A stretch of 64,000 nt of DNA, taken from assembly GCF_900102345.1 (NCBI RefSeq), contig NZ_FNKB01000001.1, forward strand, positions 620,001 to 684,000. Reading direction: 5' to 3'. The first letter of the stretch is position 1, and each line of letters starts with the position of its first letter. Shown here one piece after another: positions 26,453-36,337 of this stretch. The notes under the pieces were generated by a model. The model saw only the letters and a list, made by a program, of their open reading frames with translations. It was not told the origin of the DNA and did not search any database. A program made the position numbers and the translations under genes. The stretch is from Leucobacter chromiiresistens (lineage in GTDB: Bacteria; Actinomycetota; Actinomycetes; Actinomycetales; Microbacteriaceae).

Positions 26453-27001
26453 TTAGAAGGGTTGCTCGTCGTCGAAACCGCCGCCGAAGCCGCCGCCGCT
26501 GCCGGACTGGCCCTGACCCGAGTTGGTCCAGGGGTTGTCCTGCTGCTGAGGAGCTGCGGGCTGGCCCCAGCTGCTCTGCCCTGCGGGCTGGTTTCCGCCG
26601 GCGTTGCCGCCGCCGAAGCCGCCCACCTGGCCGCGAGCCTGGCCGCGAGCGACCTGGGCCGTGGCGAACCGGAGCGACGGCCCGACCTCTTCGACCTCGA
26701 GGTCGAGAGAGGTGCGCTGCTGGCCCTGGTTGTCGGTGTAGCTGCGCTGGGTGAGGCGGCCCTGCACGATGACGCGCATGCCCTTGGTGAGCGATGCCGC
26801 GATGTTATCGGCGTACTCGCCGTATGCGCGGCACCCGAGCCACAGCGGTTCGCCGTCCGACCAATCGCCCGACTGACGGTCGCGCACGCGAGGGGTCGAG
26901 GCGATCCGGAAGGTCACCCACGACTTGCCCGCCTGGCTGACGCGCGGCTCCGGGTCGGCAACGAGGTTGCCGACGACTGTGATCAGCGGCTCGCCGGCCA
27001 T
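26453..27001 (-). CDS. ssb: Single-stranded DNA-binding protein
   Basis: A 182-residue SSB. The OB fold covers about residues 1-115 (ITVVGNLVADPEPRVSQAGK and SLTKGMRVIVQGRL). A Gly/Gln-rich linker follows, then the acidic partner-binding tail ending DDEQPF. It coats single-stranded DNA at forks and recruits repair proteins through the tail. It lies 3 nt after rpsF, the usual order in bacteria. Confidence 0.96.
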   Translation of the reverse strand: MAGEPLITVVGNLVADPEPRVSQAGKSWVTFRIASTPRVRDRQSGDWSDGEPLWLGCRAYGEYADNIAASLTKGMRVIVQGRLTQRSYTDNQGQQRTSLDLEVEEVGPSLRFATAQVARGQARGQVGGFGGGNAGGNQPAGQSSWGQPAAPQQQDNPWTNSGQGQSGSGGGFGGGFDDEQPF

Positions 27002-27004
27002 GCG

Positions 27005-27367
<363 letters not shown>

Positions 27368-27511
27368 TATTGACCCACCTCCTTCGGACTTCACGGCCAC
27401 AGGATTTCTGTGACAGGAGGGTGTTGATACATCGTGCCGTCGCGCAGCGCAGGTGCGCTGAACGCAGACAACTTCAACAGCTTAGCACCTTCGAGCGGCA
27501 CCGTCATCCGA

Positions 27512-28153
27512 TCAGACTCCGGCGCCGCCGCGGAAGAACTGGAGGGTGTAGTCGTACCAGGGGCCCGTCATCACGATCGGCCGCCACCCGGTGTCGACGC
27601 CGCGGCGCATGGCCGCGTTCGAGCCGATGCACACGTAGGCGACGCGATCCGCGCGCGCCTCGTAGACGTGCAGGTGCAGATCGCCCATGTTGTGCCACTG
27701 CGGCATGCCGAGCTGGTGCAGCGCCGCGAGGTTGCCGGCCCGCAGCTGCTCGTAGATCCACGCGTTCCAGGCGTCGTCGGAGTGCCAGGTGCGCTCGAAG
27801 ACGCGCACCACCGGTGTGCCCGTGGACCTGCGCCGCAACCCGTCGGCACTGCGGTTGAACCAGAGGCGGTGGCGGATCATGAAGGCCCCGCCGAGCGAGA
27901 TCGCGAGCATGAAGATGAGGCCGAACGGGATCATCGCCAGCGTGAGGGCGCGGCTCGCCCCCGCCGCGGCCGAGCAGTCGATCCCCGGGCTGCAGGTCGG
28001 GCCCGCACCTGCTGCGGCGCCGAGGGAAACGGCCACGAAGACGCCACCGAGCACCACGAAGCCGATGGACCAGGCGAGATGGAAAGCCGTGCTGCTCCGC
28101 CTGATCTCGGGGAGGGTCGCGAGCTGCTGCGCCGGGCCGAGATAGCGGCTCAC
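27512..28153 (-). CDS. Conserved membrane protein, unknown function
   Basis: A 213-residue protein. Two membrane helices lie at about residues 25-50 and 68-95, with a cytoplasmic or external tail of about 120 residues containing VRVFERTWHSDDAWNAWIYE and a terminal WYDYTLQFFRGG. GTG 28153 overlaps the mshB stop codon (GTGA). The longer open frame to 28669 runs antisense to nothing functional and out of frame with mshB, so it was not used. I do not recognise a family. The coupling to mshB hints at, but does not prove, a function linked to mycothiol. Confidence 0.65.
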   Translation of the reverse strand: MSRYLGPAQQLATLPEIRRSSTAFHLAWSIGFVVLGGVFVAVSLGAAAGAGPTCSPGIDCSAAAGASRALTLAMIPFGLIFMLAISLGGAFMIRHRLWFNRSADGLRRRSTGTPVVRVFERTWHSDDAWNAWIYEQLRAGNLAALHQLGMPQWHNMGDLHLHVYEARADRVAYVCIGSNAAMRRGVDTGWRPIVMTGPWYDYTLQFFRGGAGV

Positions 28154-29025
28154 CCGGCCGGCGCCTCTGCGCTCGACGCCTCTCCACCCGGCGCCGATTC
28201 GGCGCCGGGCCCGCTCGGTGCCGGCGTCAGGCGCCGGAACGCCTCGACCGTGCCGATCGGCTCCCGCTGCCCGCCGACGTGCACGATCTCGTCGCCGTCG
28301 ACGGTGAGCTGCGTCGCGTACGCCCGCAGTGCTGCGGTCTTGCGGGGAAGCCAGGGGGAGACGTCGTGCGCCTCCACCGTGTTCGGCGACGTGTCGGCGG
28401 GCACGGGGCCGGCGTCGCTCGAGAAGACGTCGGAGACGATCGCCCAGAACGGGATCTCGAGCGCATGCGCGACCGCGCGCGCGAGCCGATGCGCGAAGAC
28501 GTGATCGGGGTGGCCGTAGCCGCCGCCGTCGTCGTAGCTCACGATCGCCTGCGCGTTCGACTGGTACGCGGCGGCCAGCAGGTCGTTCAGCGCCTCGACC
28601 GCGGGCGCCGAGGTGAGCGCATCCGGGCTCGCATCCTCCGCCGCCGTCGCGCGGCCGTCGGGGCCCCACGCCATGCCCGAGTCCTCGTAGATCGCCGGGG
28701 GATACCCTTCGGCGCGGGCGGGCTCGACCCCGAGGAACGCGTGGCGATCCACCCCGAGCATGCCGAGCGCGGTCTTCAGCTCGTTCTGCCGGGCGACGGC
28801 GATGCCGTGGGCGGCGACGAGCGCCTCCAGCGGCCCCGCCACGACCTCGCCGCGCTCTCCGCGCGTGAGCGTCACGAGCAGCGGCTCCCGCCCGGCCTCC
28901 GCGAGGGCCGCGAGCGTGCCGCCGGTCGCGATCGTCTCATCGTCGGGGTGGGCGTGCACGAACAGCACCCGCGCCCGCCCGTCGAACCACGTCGTTACGT
29001 CTGCATTCACGTCACGCACTCCCAT
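28150..29025 (-). CDS. mshB: PIG-L deacetylase, probable mycothiol deacetylase MshB
   Basis: A 291-residue zinc-dependent LmbE/PIG-L hydrolase. The metal motif VHAHPDDETIATGG lies near residue 24, and GGGYGHPDHVFAHRLA supplies the third ligand histidine. Length and motifs fit MshB, which removes acetate from GlcNAc-inositol in mycothiol synthesis; mycothiol conjugate amidase (Mca) is the close alternative. It starts directly after the CCA-transferase gene with no gap and overlaps the next membrane-protein gene by 4 nt. The mshA-like gene is 14 kb away in this window. Confidence 0.8.
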   Translation of the reverse strand: MGVRDVNADVTTWFDGRARVLFVHAHPDDETIATGGTLAALAEAGREPLLVTLTRGERGEVVAGPLEALVAAHGIAVARQNELKTALGMLGVDRHAFLGVEPARAEGYPPAIYEDSGMAWGPDGRATAAEDASPDALTSAPAVEALNDLLAAAYQSNAQAIVSYDDGGGYGHPDHVFAHRLARAVAHALEIPFWAIVSDVFSSDAGPVPADTSPNTVEAHDVSPWLPRKTAALRAYATQLTVDGDEIVHVGGQREPIGTVEAFRRLTPAPSGPGAESAPGGEASSAEAPAG

Positions 29026-30492
29026 TCACTCGCCGCCGTGCTCGGCGTACCACTCGCGAAGCCGCGCCTCCGCGGCCTCCGCTCCGATCGGACCCTCGTC
29101 GAGGCGCACCTCGAGCAGGTGGCGATACGCGCGCCCCACCGCGGGACCGGGCCCGATGCCGAGGATCGCCATGATCTGCTCGCCGTCGAGCTCGGGTCGC
29201 ACCGCTGCGAGTTCCTCGGCCTCGGCGAGCTCGGCGATGCGGCGCTCGATGTCGTCGTAGGCGTGATCGAGGCGCTCCGCCTTGCGGCGGTTGCGCGTCG
29301 TGACGTCGGCCCGGGTCAGGATATGGAGCCGTTCGAGCTCTTCGCCCGCGTCGCGGACGTAGCGCCGCACCGCCGAATCCGTCCACGGCTGATCGCTGTA
29401 GCCGAAGAAGCGCAGGTGCAGCTCGATGAGACGTGCGACGCGCTTCACCGTGTCGTTGTCGAACCGCAGTTCGCGCAACCGCTTCTTCGCGAGCTTCGCG
29501 CCCACCACGTCGTGGTGGTGGAAGGTCACGCCGCCCCGCTCGAAGCGCCGGGTCGCCGGCTTGCCGATGTCGTGCAGCAGCGCGGCGATGCGCAGCACGA
29601 CATCGGGGGAGCCGGCGCCCGGAGTCGAGGCGTCGCCGTCGTCGTCGTCGCGATCCCGCCGGGCGAGCTCCAGCTCGATGGCCTGCCGCAGCACCGTGAG
29701 GCTGTGCTCGTACACGTCCTTGTGCCGCCCGTGGTCGTCCTGCGTCGCGATGAGCGCCGTCAGCTCCGGCAGGAACCGCTCGGCGAGCCCCGTCTCGACC
29801 AGCAGGCGGATGCCGGGGAGCGGGTCGCGGGCGGAGAGGAGCTTCACGAACTCGTCGCGGATCCGCTCGGCCGAGATGATGTCGAGCCGCTCGGCGAGCT
29901 CCGCCATCGACGCCCGTGTCGCCGCGTCGACCTCGAATCCGAGCTGCGCGGAGAAGCGCGCGGCGCGCAGCATGCGCAGGGGATCATCGGTGAACGACTC
30001 CTCCGGGGCGCCCGGCGTGCGAATCCGCTCGGCGAGCAGATCCTCGAGGCCGCCGGAGACGTCGACGAGACGCATCTCGGGGAGCATCAGTGCGAGGGCG
30101 TTGATCGTGAAATCGCGCCGCACGAGGTCGCCCTCGATGGTCTTGCCGAACCGCACCTCGGGCTTCCGCGAGTCGTCGCGGTACGTCTCCGCGCGGTATG
30201 TGGTGATCTCGACGGTCTCGCCGAGCACGTTCGCCGCTATCGTGCCGAAATCGCGGCCCACGTCCCAGACGTTCGTCGAGATCGCGTCGAGCACCGCGCG
30301 CGTCTCGTCGGGGTGGGCCGAGGTCGTGAAGTCCAGGTCCGTCACGGGTCTGCCGAGCAGCGCGTCGCGCACCGGGCCGCCCACGAGGGCGAATTCGTGG
30401 CCGCGCTCGGCGAACGCGGCGGAGAGGGCCGCGACCGGGGCCGAGCCGGCGATGGCGCGCAGCGCATCCATGGATGCAGCGAGGGAAGGCAT
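29026..30492 (-). CDS. pcnA: CCA tRNA nucleotidyltransferase with HD domain
   Basis: A 488-residue class II nucleotidyltransferase. The head motif is ALVGGPVRDALLGRPVTDLD, carrying the catalytic DxD. Template-binding segments are RRDFTINALAL and FTDDPLRMLRAARFSAQLGF. A C-terminal HD phosphohydrolase domain follows (LLHDIGKPATR). It adds or repairs the 3' CCA of tRNAs. It is divergent from the DUF6049 gene, as is the Mycobacterium homologue from its neighbours on the way to trxB. An Asp-rich insert (DRDDDDGD) near residue 285 is an oddity of this copy. Confidence 0.94.
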   Translation of the reverse strand: MPSLAASMDALRAIAGSAPVAALSAAFAERGHEFALVGGPVRDALLGRPVTDLDFTTSAHPDETRAVLDAISTNVWDVGRDFGTIAANVLGETVEITTYRAETYRDDSRKPEVRFGKTIEGDLVRRDFTINALALMLPEMRLVDVSGGLEDLLAERIRTPGAPEESFTDDPLRMLRAARFSAQLGFEVDAATRASMAELAERLDIISAERIRDEFVKLLSARDPLPGIRLLVETGLAERFLPELTALIATQDDHGRHKDVYEHSLTVLRQAIELELARRDRDDDDGDASTPGAGSPDVVLRIAALLHDIGKPATRRFERGGVTFHHHDVVGAKLAKKRLRELRFDNDTVKRVARLIELHLRFFGYSDQPWTDSAVRRYVRDAGEELERLHILTRADVTTRNRRKAERLDHAYDDIERRIAELAEAEELAAVRPELDGEQIMAILGIGPGPAVGRAYRHLLEVRLDEGPIGAEAAEARLREWYAEHGGE

Positions 30493-30545
30493 CCCTCTAG
30501 GGTAGCCGGGTCCGCCTCGCGGGTCGGATCCCTAGACTTGTCGCC

Positions 30546-32876
30546 ATGCTCCCTGTTCTCCGTCGGCACGCGCGCTCCGCGGGATCCTGGGCACTCGCCG
30601 GAGCCGTGCTGATCGGCGCGATCACGGGTCCCGTGCTCGCAGCTCCGCGCAGCGCCGACGCCGCACCCTCCGCGGAGGTCAGCGGCGACCCCGACATCGA
30701 ACTCGTCGTGGCACCGCGCCAACCGGTGATCGCCGCGGCCGACGACGAGGTGCAGTTCGGCCTGCTGATCCGCAACGCGACGTCCGCCGAGCTGCCGGCC
30801 GGCACCGTGACGCTCGAGATCGGCGCTGCTCGCGTCACCGACGCCGCGGACCTCGACGCCGAGCCGCCCGCCGCCGCGGTCGGCTTTGCCGAAGCAGAGG
30901 TGGGGCCGACCGCATCGGGGGCCGACCAGACCGCGACGGTGACCGTGGCGCGCGCCGACCTGCCCATCGATCCGGGCGCCGCCCCGGGCGCCTACCGGGT
31001 CGGAGCGACGCTGGAGTTCACGGAGGAGCCGCAGCCGGGGTTCGCGGTGTTCGGCTCCGAGCCCGCCGACGAGCCCTCCGACGATCCCGCGAACGTTCCG
31101 TCGCCCGTGTCGAGCACCACCGCCGTCGTCTGGAGGGGCGCGGGGGCGCAATCGGTTCCGGTGAGCGTCATCGTGCCGTTCGTGCTGCCCTCCGACATCC
31201 GCACGCTGCCGACCCGTGGGCAGCTCGAAGAGCTCGCCCCCGGCTGGGACCGGCTGCTCACCGCGGCGCGCGCCCATGAGGCGACCCTCGCCATCGATCC
31301 GCGCATCATCGCGGGCATTCGCGCCTACGGCGACGAGGCGCCGCGCAATGCGCAGCTGCTCCTCAGCCGTCTCGAGACGACTCCGCTCCCATCGTTCCTG
31401 CTGCAGTTCGCGGATGCCGACCCCTCCGCCCAGGCGGCGCTCGGATTCACGACCCTGCTCGAACCGACCAATCTCGATTTCGTCAGCCGCTTCGGCAGTT
31501 TCGGCGGCGAAGCAGGCACCGGGGGCGCCGTCGGCGTCGAAGCCGACGCCGACGCGTCGGGTGCGGGATCCGCCTCGGGGTCGAGCGCGGCGTCCGGCGC
31601 CGGTCAGGACGCGGAATCGAGCGCCGGTTCCGCGAACGGCGCCGATGCCGCGAATGCCGATGCCGAGGGCGTCGATGCCGAGGGCGCCGAAGGAGGATCG
31701 GACGCCGACGGCGCAGCGGATCCCGAGACCGAGTCGCTCCCGGCGCTCGCCGATCTGCTCGCCTGGCCGCAGGAGGATGCCGCCCGCGTCTGGCCCGCCG
31801 AGGGGCGCGCCGACCCCGCGCTCCTCCCGCTGCTCGAGCGCGAGGGCGTCGACGGCCTCGTACTGAGCTCCGATGGGGCGACTCTCTCGGGGGGGCCGCG
31901 CGCCGCGCTCGGCGACACGAGCGTCACCGTCACCGACGCCGGGCTCGACGCCGCAGCGCGCACCGCGCTCGAGGCCGCCACTGAGACCGAGCGCGCCGGG
32001 GGAGTCGCGCAGCTCGCGGCGCGCCTCGCCGTGGACGCGCAGCGCGGCTCGGACGGCGTCGTGATCGCCCTCGATCGCGGAGCGACTGGAGACGCCGCCG
32101 ATCCCGCCGCCCTGCTCGAACAGCTCGAGGCGTTCGACTGGTCGACGCCCACGACGCTCGCCGAGCAGCGCACCGGAACCGTCGAACTCCGCGAGTCCGG
32201 CCCGCTCCCCGATCGACTCGAACTGCTCCGCTCCGCCTCGAACCGGGAGGGATCGGTGAACGAGCTCGGCGCCGTGCTCACGCATCCGGAGTATCTGAGC
32301 GGCTACCAGCGCACCCGACTGCTCGAGCTCTTCTCGACGCGGTACGCGGGCGACGCGTCGGGGTTCGCGAAGATCGCCGCCGACTACCGCAAGCGCGACG
32401 CCGAGCTGCTCAGCGGCGTGCAGGCGATCAGCACGGAGCACATCCAGCTCGTGGGCAGCTCGTCGCGGGTGCCCGTGCAATTGCGCAACGCGCTGCCGTT
32501 CGATGCCGTGGTCTCCGTCGACGTCGATCCGGCGTCGGCGGCCCTCTCCGTGGAGGAGCGCCGGTTCGCGGACGTCGTGGTGCCCGCGGAGACGACGGAG
32601 CGCGTGCTCGTGCCCGTGCGCAGCCGCGTCTCGTCGGGGGAGTCCGGTCTCGTCGTCAGCGTGTCGGATGCGAGTGCGCAGACGACCGTGTTCACCGGCA
32701 CCCTGTCGATCACGATCCGCAGCAGCATCGAGACGATCATCTTCTGGGCGCTCGGCGGCCTCGTCGTGCTGCTCCTCGTCTTCGGCATCGTGCGCAGCGT
32801 GCGCCGTCGTCGCGGGCGGAGCGCCACCGGGGGAGCCCCGGCGGAGGCGCGCCGGGATCAGCCCCCCGCGATGTAG
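30546..32876 (+). CDS. DUF6049-family secreted, membrane-anchored protein
   Basis: A 776-residue protein. A signal peptide (LAGAVLIGAITGPVLA then a cleavage-like AAPRS) opens it. A large extracellular region includes an Ala/Gly/Asp-rich low-complexity insert at about residues 325-395, and a single C-terminal membrane helix (IIFWALGGLVVLLLVFGIV) plus basic tail ends it. Members occur next to murJ near the actinobacterial origin and are presumed to act in the cell envelope. Here murJ does not follow; trxB starts 102 bp downstream. A TAGACT box ends 7 nt before ATG 30546, so the mRNA is probably leaderless. Confidence 0.85.
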   Translation: MLPVLRRHARSAGSWALAGAVLIGAITGPVLAAPRSADAAPSAEVSGDPDIELVVAPRQPVIAAADDEVQFGLLIRNATSAELPAGTVTLEIGAARVTDAADLDAEPPAAAVGFAEAEVGPTASGADQTATVTVARADLPIDPGAAPGAYRVGATLEFTEEPQPGFAVFGSEPADEPSDDPANVPSPVSSTTAVVWRGAGAQSVPVSVIVPFVLPSDIRTLPTRGQLEELAPGWDRLLTAARAHEATLAIDPRIIAGIRAYGDEAPRNAQLLLSRLETTPLPSFLLQFADADPSAQAALGFTTLLEPTNLDFVSRFGSFGGEAGTGGAVGVEADADASGAGSASGSSAASGAGQDAESSAGSANGADAANADAEGVDAEGAEGGSDADGAADPETESLPALADLLAWPQEDAARVWPAEGRADPALLPLLEREGVDGLVLSSDGATLSGGPRAALGDTSVTVTDAGLDAAARTALEAATETERAGGVAQLAARLAVDAQRGSDGVVIALDRGATGDAADPAALLEQLEAFDWSTPTTLAEQRTGTVELRESGPLPDRLELLRSASNREGSVNELGAVLTHPEYLSGYQRTRLLELFSTRYAGDASGFAKIAADYRKRDAELLSGVQAISTEHIQLVGSSSRVPVQLRNALPFDAVVSVDVDPASAALSVEERRFADVVVPAETTERVLVPVRSRVSSGESGLVVSVSDASAQTTVFTGTLSITIRSSIETIIFWALGGLVVLLLVFGIVRSVRRRRGRSATGGAPAEARRDQPPAM

Positions 32877-32977
32877 TGCCGGCGCCCAGCCGCCCAGGAA
32901 TACGGCGCGCCTAGGATGGGTTGTACCACCCGAGCGGTCATCACCGCGACACAATCCCCAGGTGTGCGAGGAGCGTC

Positions 32978-33931
32978 ATGCACCAGATCATCATCATCGG
33001 ATCCGGCCCGGCCGGTTTCACCGCGGCGATCTACGCCGCGCGCGCCGGTCTCAAGCCCGTGCTGTTCGCGAGCGCCGTCGGCATCGGCGGCGAGCTCATG
33101 AACACCACGGAGGTCGAGAACTTCCCGGGCTTCCCCGAGGGCGTGCAGGGCCCCGATCTCATGCAGAAGATGCAGGAGCAGGCCGAGCGGTTCGGCACGG
33201 AGGTCGTCTACGACGACATCACCGAGGTCGACTTCTCTGGCGAGGTCAAGCGCGTCACGGCGGGCGACGGCTCGGTGCACGAGGCGCACACCGTCATCTA
33301 CGCGACGGGTTCGGCCTACCGCAAGCTCGGCATCGCCGATGAGGATCGCCTCTCCGGTCACGGCGTATCGTGGTGCGCCACCTGCGACGGGTTCTTCTTC
33401 CGCGAGAAGACGATCGCCGTCGTCGGCGGCGGCGACTCGGCCATGGAGGAGGCGACGTTCCTCACCCGCTTCGCCGACAAGGTCTACGTGATCCACCGCC
33501 GCGAGGAGCTGAAGGCGTCGAAGATCATGCAGCAGCGCGCCTTCGACAATCCGAAGATCGAATTCGTGTGGAACTCCGAGGTGGCCGCGATCCACGGCGA
33601 ATCCGAGGTCACCGGCCTGACGCTGCGCGACACGGTCGACGGCTCGGAGCGGGAGCTCGCGATCGAGGGCCTGTTCATCGCGATCGGCAATGATCCGCGC
33701 ACCCATCTGGTGCACGGCAAGCTCGATCTGACCGCCGACGGCACCATCGCCGTCGAGGGGCGCAGCTCGCGCACGTCGTCGCCGGGCGTGTTCGCCGCGG
33801 GTGACGTGATCGATCCGTCGTACCGTCAGGCGATCACCGCTGCGGCGTCCGGTACGGTCGCCGCCCTCGACGCCGAGCACTATCTCGCGGCGCGCGAGCA
33901 GGCCGAGCAGATCGCACTCGCGACTGTCTAA
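32978..33931 (+). CDS. trxB: Thioredoxin reductase
   Basis: A 317-residue FAD/NADPH flavoprotein. The FAD motif is IIIGSGPAGFTAAIYAARAG, the redox pair lies in SWCATCDGFFF, the NADPH motif is VVGGGDSAMEEA, and the FAD-binding C-terminus is GVFAAGDVIDPSYRQAITAA. ATG 32978 has GAGGAG 4 nt upstream; the longer frame from 32921 adds an unlikely tail. It reduces thioredoxin encoded 27 bp downstream. A TAGGAT box is near 32910. Confidence 0.96.
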   Translation: MHQIIIIGSGPAGFTAAIYAARAGLKPVLFASAVGIGGELMNTTEVENFPGFPEGVQGPDLMQKMQEQAERFGTEVVYDDITEVDFSGEVKRVTAGDGSVHEAHTVIYATGSAYRKLGIADEDRLSGHGVSWCATCDGFFFREKTIAVVGGGDSAMEEATFLTRFADKVYVIHRREELKASKIMQQRAFDNPKIEFVWNSEVAAIHGESEVTGLTLRDTVDGSERELAIEGLFIAIGNDPRTHLVHGKLDLTADGTIAVEGRSSRTSSPGVFAAGDVIDPSYRQAITAAASGTVAALDAEHYLAAREQAEQIALATV

Positions 33932-33958
33932 CCGCAAGAACCGACAGAAGGAGTCACC

Positions 33959-34282
33959 GTGTCACAAGCAATCACCGTCGACGAGCAGAGCTTCGAGCAG
34001 GCCGTTCTCCAGAGCGACGTTCCCGTCCTCGTCGACTTCTGGGCGGAATGGTGCGGCCCCTGCCGCGCCGTCGCGCCCGTGCTCGATCAGATCGCTGCCG
34101 AGAACGAGGGCAAGATCGTGATCGCCAAGCTCAACGTCGACGAGAACCCGAATCTCGCGGCGCAGTACCGCATCACGTCCATCCCCGCGATGAAGGTCTT
34201 CAAGGGCGGCAGCGAGGTGCGCGAGATCATCGGAGCCATGCCGAAGCCGATGATCGAGAAGCACCTCGACGGCATCATCTGA
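33959..34282 (+). CDS. trxA: Thioredoxin
   Basis: A 107-residue thioredoxin with the active site FWAEWCGPCRAVAPVLDQ and the cis-proline loop TSIPAMKVFKGG. GTG 33959 follows AGAAGGA by 6 nt. It is in an operon with trxB, 27 bp downstream of it. A strong double stem-loop follows. Confidence 0.96.
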   Translation: MSQAITVDEQSFEQAVLQSDVPVLVDFWAEWCGPCRAVAPVLDQIAAENEGKIVIAKLNVDENPNLAAQYRITSIPAMKVFKGGSEVREIIGAMPKPMIEKHLDGII

Positions 34283-34289
34283 ACCCATC

Positions 34290-34360
34290 CCGGGGAGCGG
34301 AGACGCGCTCCCCGGTACGCGAACGGCCGGCGATCGACACCATGATCGCCGGCCGTTCGC
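34290..34360. terminator. Double stem-loop between convergent trxA and parB
   Basis: The first stem is CCGGGGAGCG (34290-34299) with CGCTCCCCGG (34306-34315). The second has perfect 17-bp arms (34319-34335 and 34344-34360) around an 8-nt loop. It is placed to end transcription from both sides. Confidence 0.8.
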
Positions 34361-34381
34361 GTTCTCACGCGCGGGTGTCGC

Positions 34382-35416
34382 TCAGGCGCCGAAGCCGGGA
34401 TCGCCCAGGTCGGTGAGAATGCGCTTGAGGTCGGCGATCGTCGCGAAGTCGATGACGATCTGCCCCTTCTTCGCGCCCAGCTTGACGGCGACCCGGGTGT
34501 CGAACCGGTCGCCGAGGCGCTCCGCGATCTCCCCGAGCTGCGCCTGCACGCCGCCGGCGCGCGGCTTCGGCTTGTTGCGCTTCGGCTCCTCCGCGGCGGC
34601 GGCCTCTGCGGCGCGCACCGAGAGACCCTCGTTCACCACCTTGTCGGCGAGGCGCTGCATCGCGTCGACGTCCCCGTCGAGCGAGAGGATCGCGCGCGCG
34701 TGGCCCGCAGAGAGCACTCCGGCGGCGACGCGCGCCTGCACGGGCTCGGGGAGACGGAGGAGTCGGATCGTGTTCGACACCTGCGGGCGGGAGCGTCCGA
34801 TGCGCTCGGCGAGCTGCTCCTGCGTGATCCCGAAGTCGGCGAGCAGCTGCTGGTAGGCCGACGCCTCTTCGAGCGGGTTGAGCTGAGCGCGATGCAGGTT
34901 CTCGAGCAGCGCATCGCGCAGCATGTGCTCATCCGACGTGCTGCGCACGATCGCGGGGATGGTCTCCAGGCCCGCCCGCTTCGACGCGCGCAAGCGGCGC
35001 TCGCCCATGATCAGCTCGTAGCGCGCCCCCTCGGTGGGCTCGGGTTCGATCGCGCGCACGACGATCGGCTGGAACACCCCGAACTCTCGCACGCTGTGCG
35101 TCAGCTCCTCGAGCGCCTCTTCGTCGAACTCGGTACGCGGCTGCGCGCGGTTCGGCACGACATCGTCGATGTCGAGGCGCGTGAGGCGCGCCCCGGGCAC
35201 CTCCTGCAGCGGCGCCTCGTCGGCATCGCCCGCAGCGCTCTCCGCGGCGCCGTCGCTCGACGCGGCGACCGCGCTCGACGGGGTGCTCGCCGCACCCGCT
35301 CCGGCCGCGGGGCCAGCGGGGAAGAAGACATCGACGGGGCGCTCCTCACCCGACGCCGTCTGCGGAATGAGCGCGCCGATCCCGCGACCGAGACCGCCTC
35401 GTTTCTTGGTCGCCAT
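34382..35416 (-). CDS. parB: Chromosome partitioning protein ParB
   Basis: A 344-residue ParB. It opens TKKRGGLGRGIGALIP. The CTPase-type ParB N-domain has MGERRLRASKRAGL. The helix-turn-helix reads LAERIGRSRPQVSNTIRLLRLP. A C-terminal dimerisation domain follows. It binds parS sites; three with a perfect GTTTCACGTGAAAC core lie in this window (37009, 43460, 43508). It is 3 nt downstream of parA. A variable Ala-rich linker of about 40 residues separates the start from the CTPase fold. Confidence 0.95.
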   Translation of the reverse strand: MATKKRGGLGRGIGALIPQTASGEERPVDVFFPAGPAAGAGAASTPSSAVAASSDGAAESAAGDADEAPLQEVPGARLTRLDIDDVVPNRAQPRTEFDEEALEELTHSVREFGVFQPIVVRAIEPEPTEGARYELIMGERRLRASKRAGLETIPAIVRSTSDEHMLRDALLENLHRAQLNPLEEASAYQQLLADFGITQEQLAERIGRSRPQVSNTIRLLRLPEPVQARVAAGVLSAGHARAILSLDGDVDAMQRLADKVVNEGLSVRAAEAAAAEEPKRNKPKPRAGGVQAQLGEIAERLGDRFDTRVAVKLGAKKGQIVIDFATIADLKRILTDLGDPGFGA

Positions 35417-35419
35417 GCC

Positions 35420-36337
35420 TTACGCCTTTCCGTCGTGCTGAATGTCTGCTGCCGGCGTGCCGCCGGCTCCGCGCTCCGCCATCTCGGCGGCCGCCTCCAG
35501 ATAGGCGAGGGCGCCGATCGAGGCTCCGTCGTACGCGTGCACCGTCTGCCCGTAACTCGGGGCTTCGGAGATGCGCACCGAGCGCGGCACGATCGCGCTG
35601 AGCACCTGGTCGGGGAAGTGCGCCCGCACCTCGCCCGCCACCTCCTGCGCGAGGTTCGTGCGTGCATCGTACATCGTCAGCAGAATCGTCGAGATGCGCA
35701 GTTCGGGGTTGAGGTGCTTCTGGATCAGCTGGATGTTGCCCAGCAGCTGGCTGAGGCCCTCCAGCGCGTAGTACTCGGTCTGAATCGGGATCAGCACCTC
35801 GTGCGCCGCGACGAACGCGTTCACGGTCAGGAGCCCGAGCGAGGGCGGGCAGTCGATGAACACGTAGTGGAACGTGCGCTCGCTCTCCGCGAGGAAGGTC
35901 TGCAGCGCGGTGCGCAACCGCTGCTCGCGGGCGACGAGCGAGACCAGTTCGATCTCGGCGCCGGCGAGATTGATCGTGGAGGGCACGCACCAGAGGTTCT
36001 CGTGATCGGTGGTGGGCTGCAGCGCATCGGGGATCGTGTCGTCTCCGAGCAGCACGTCGTAGATGCTGGTGACCTCGGGGCGGTGCGGCACACCCAGCGC
36101 CGTGGAGGCGTTGCCCTGCGGGTCCATGTCGATCACGAGCACGGTGGCTCCCCGACGAGCCAGGGCCGCCGCGAGATTCACCGTCGTCGTGGTCTTACCC
36201 ACGCCGCCCTTCTGGTTCGAGACCGTGATGATACGGGTCTCCGAGGGGAGGGGAGACACCGTCTCCGCGAGTTTGCGTCGTCGCCGAATCTTGTCGACGA
36301 GATGGTCGCCGACGAGCGACTTCTCCGCTTCAGCCAT
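35420..36337 (-). CDS. parA: Chromosome partitioning ATPase ParA
   Basis: A 305-residue ParA/Soj ATPase. The deviant Walker A motif is SNQKGGVGKTTTTVNLAAAL, followed by VLVIDMDPQGNASTALG and YVFIDCPPSLGLLTVNA. It moves ParB-parS complexes of the origin. It overlaps the rsmG stop by 8 nt and is followed by parB, the standard order near oriC. Confidence 0.96.
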   Translation of the reverse strand: MAEAEKSLVGDHLVDKIRRRRKLAETVSPLPSETRIITVSNQKGGVGKTTTTVNLAAALARRGATVLVIDMDPQGNASTALGVPHRPEVTSIYDVLLGDDTIPDALQPTTDHENLWCVPSTINLAGAEIELVSLVAREQRLRTALQTFLAESERTFHYVFIDCPPSLGLLTVNAFVAAHEVLIPIQTEYYALEGLSQLLGNIQLIQKHLNPELRISTILLTMYDARTNLAQEVAGEVRAHFPDQVLSAIVPRSVRISEAPSYGQTVHAYDGASIGALAYLEAAAEMAERGAGGTPAADIQHDGKA

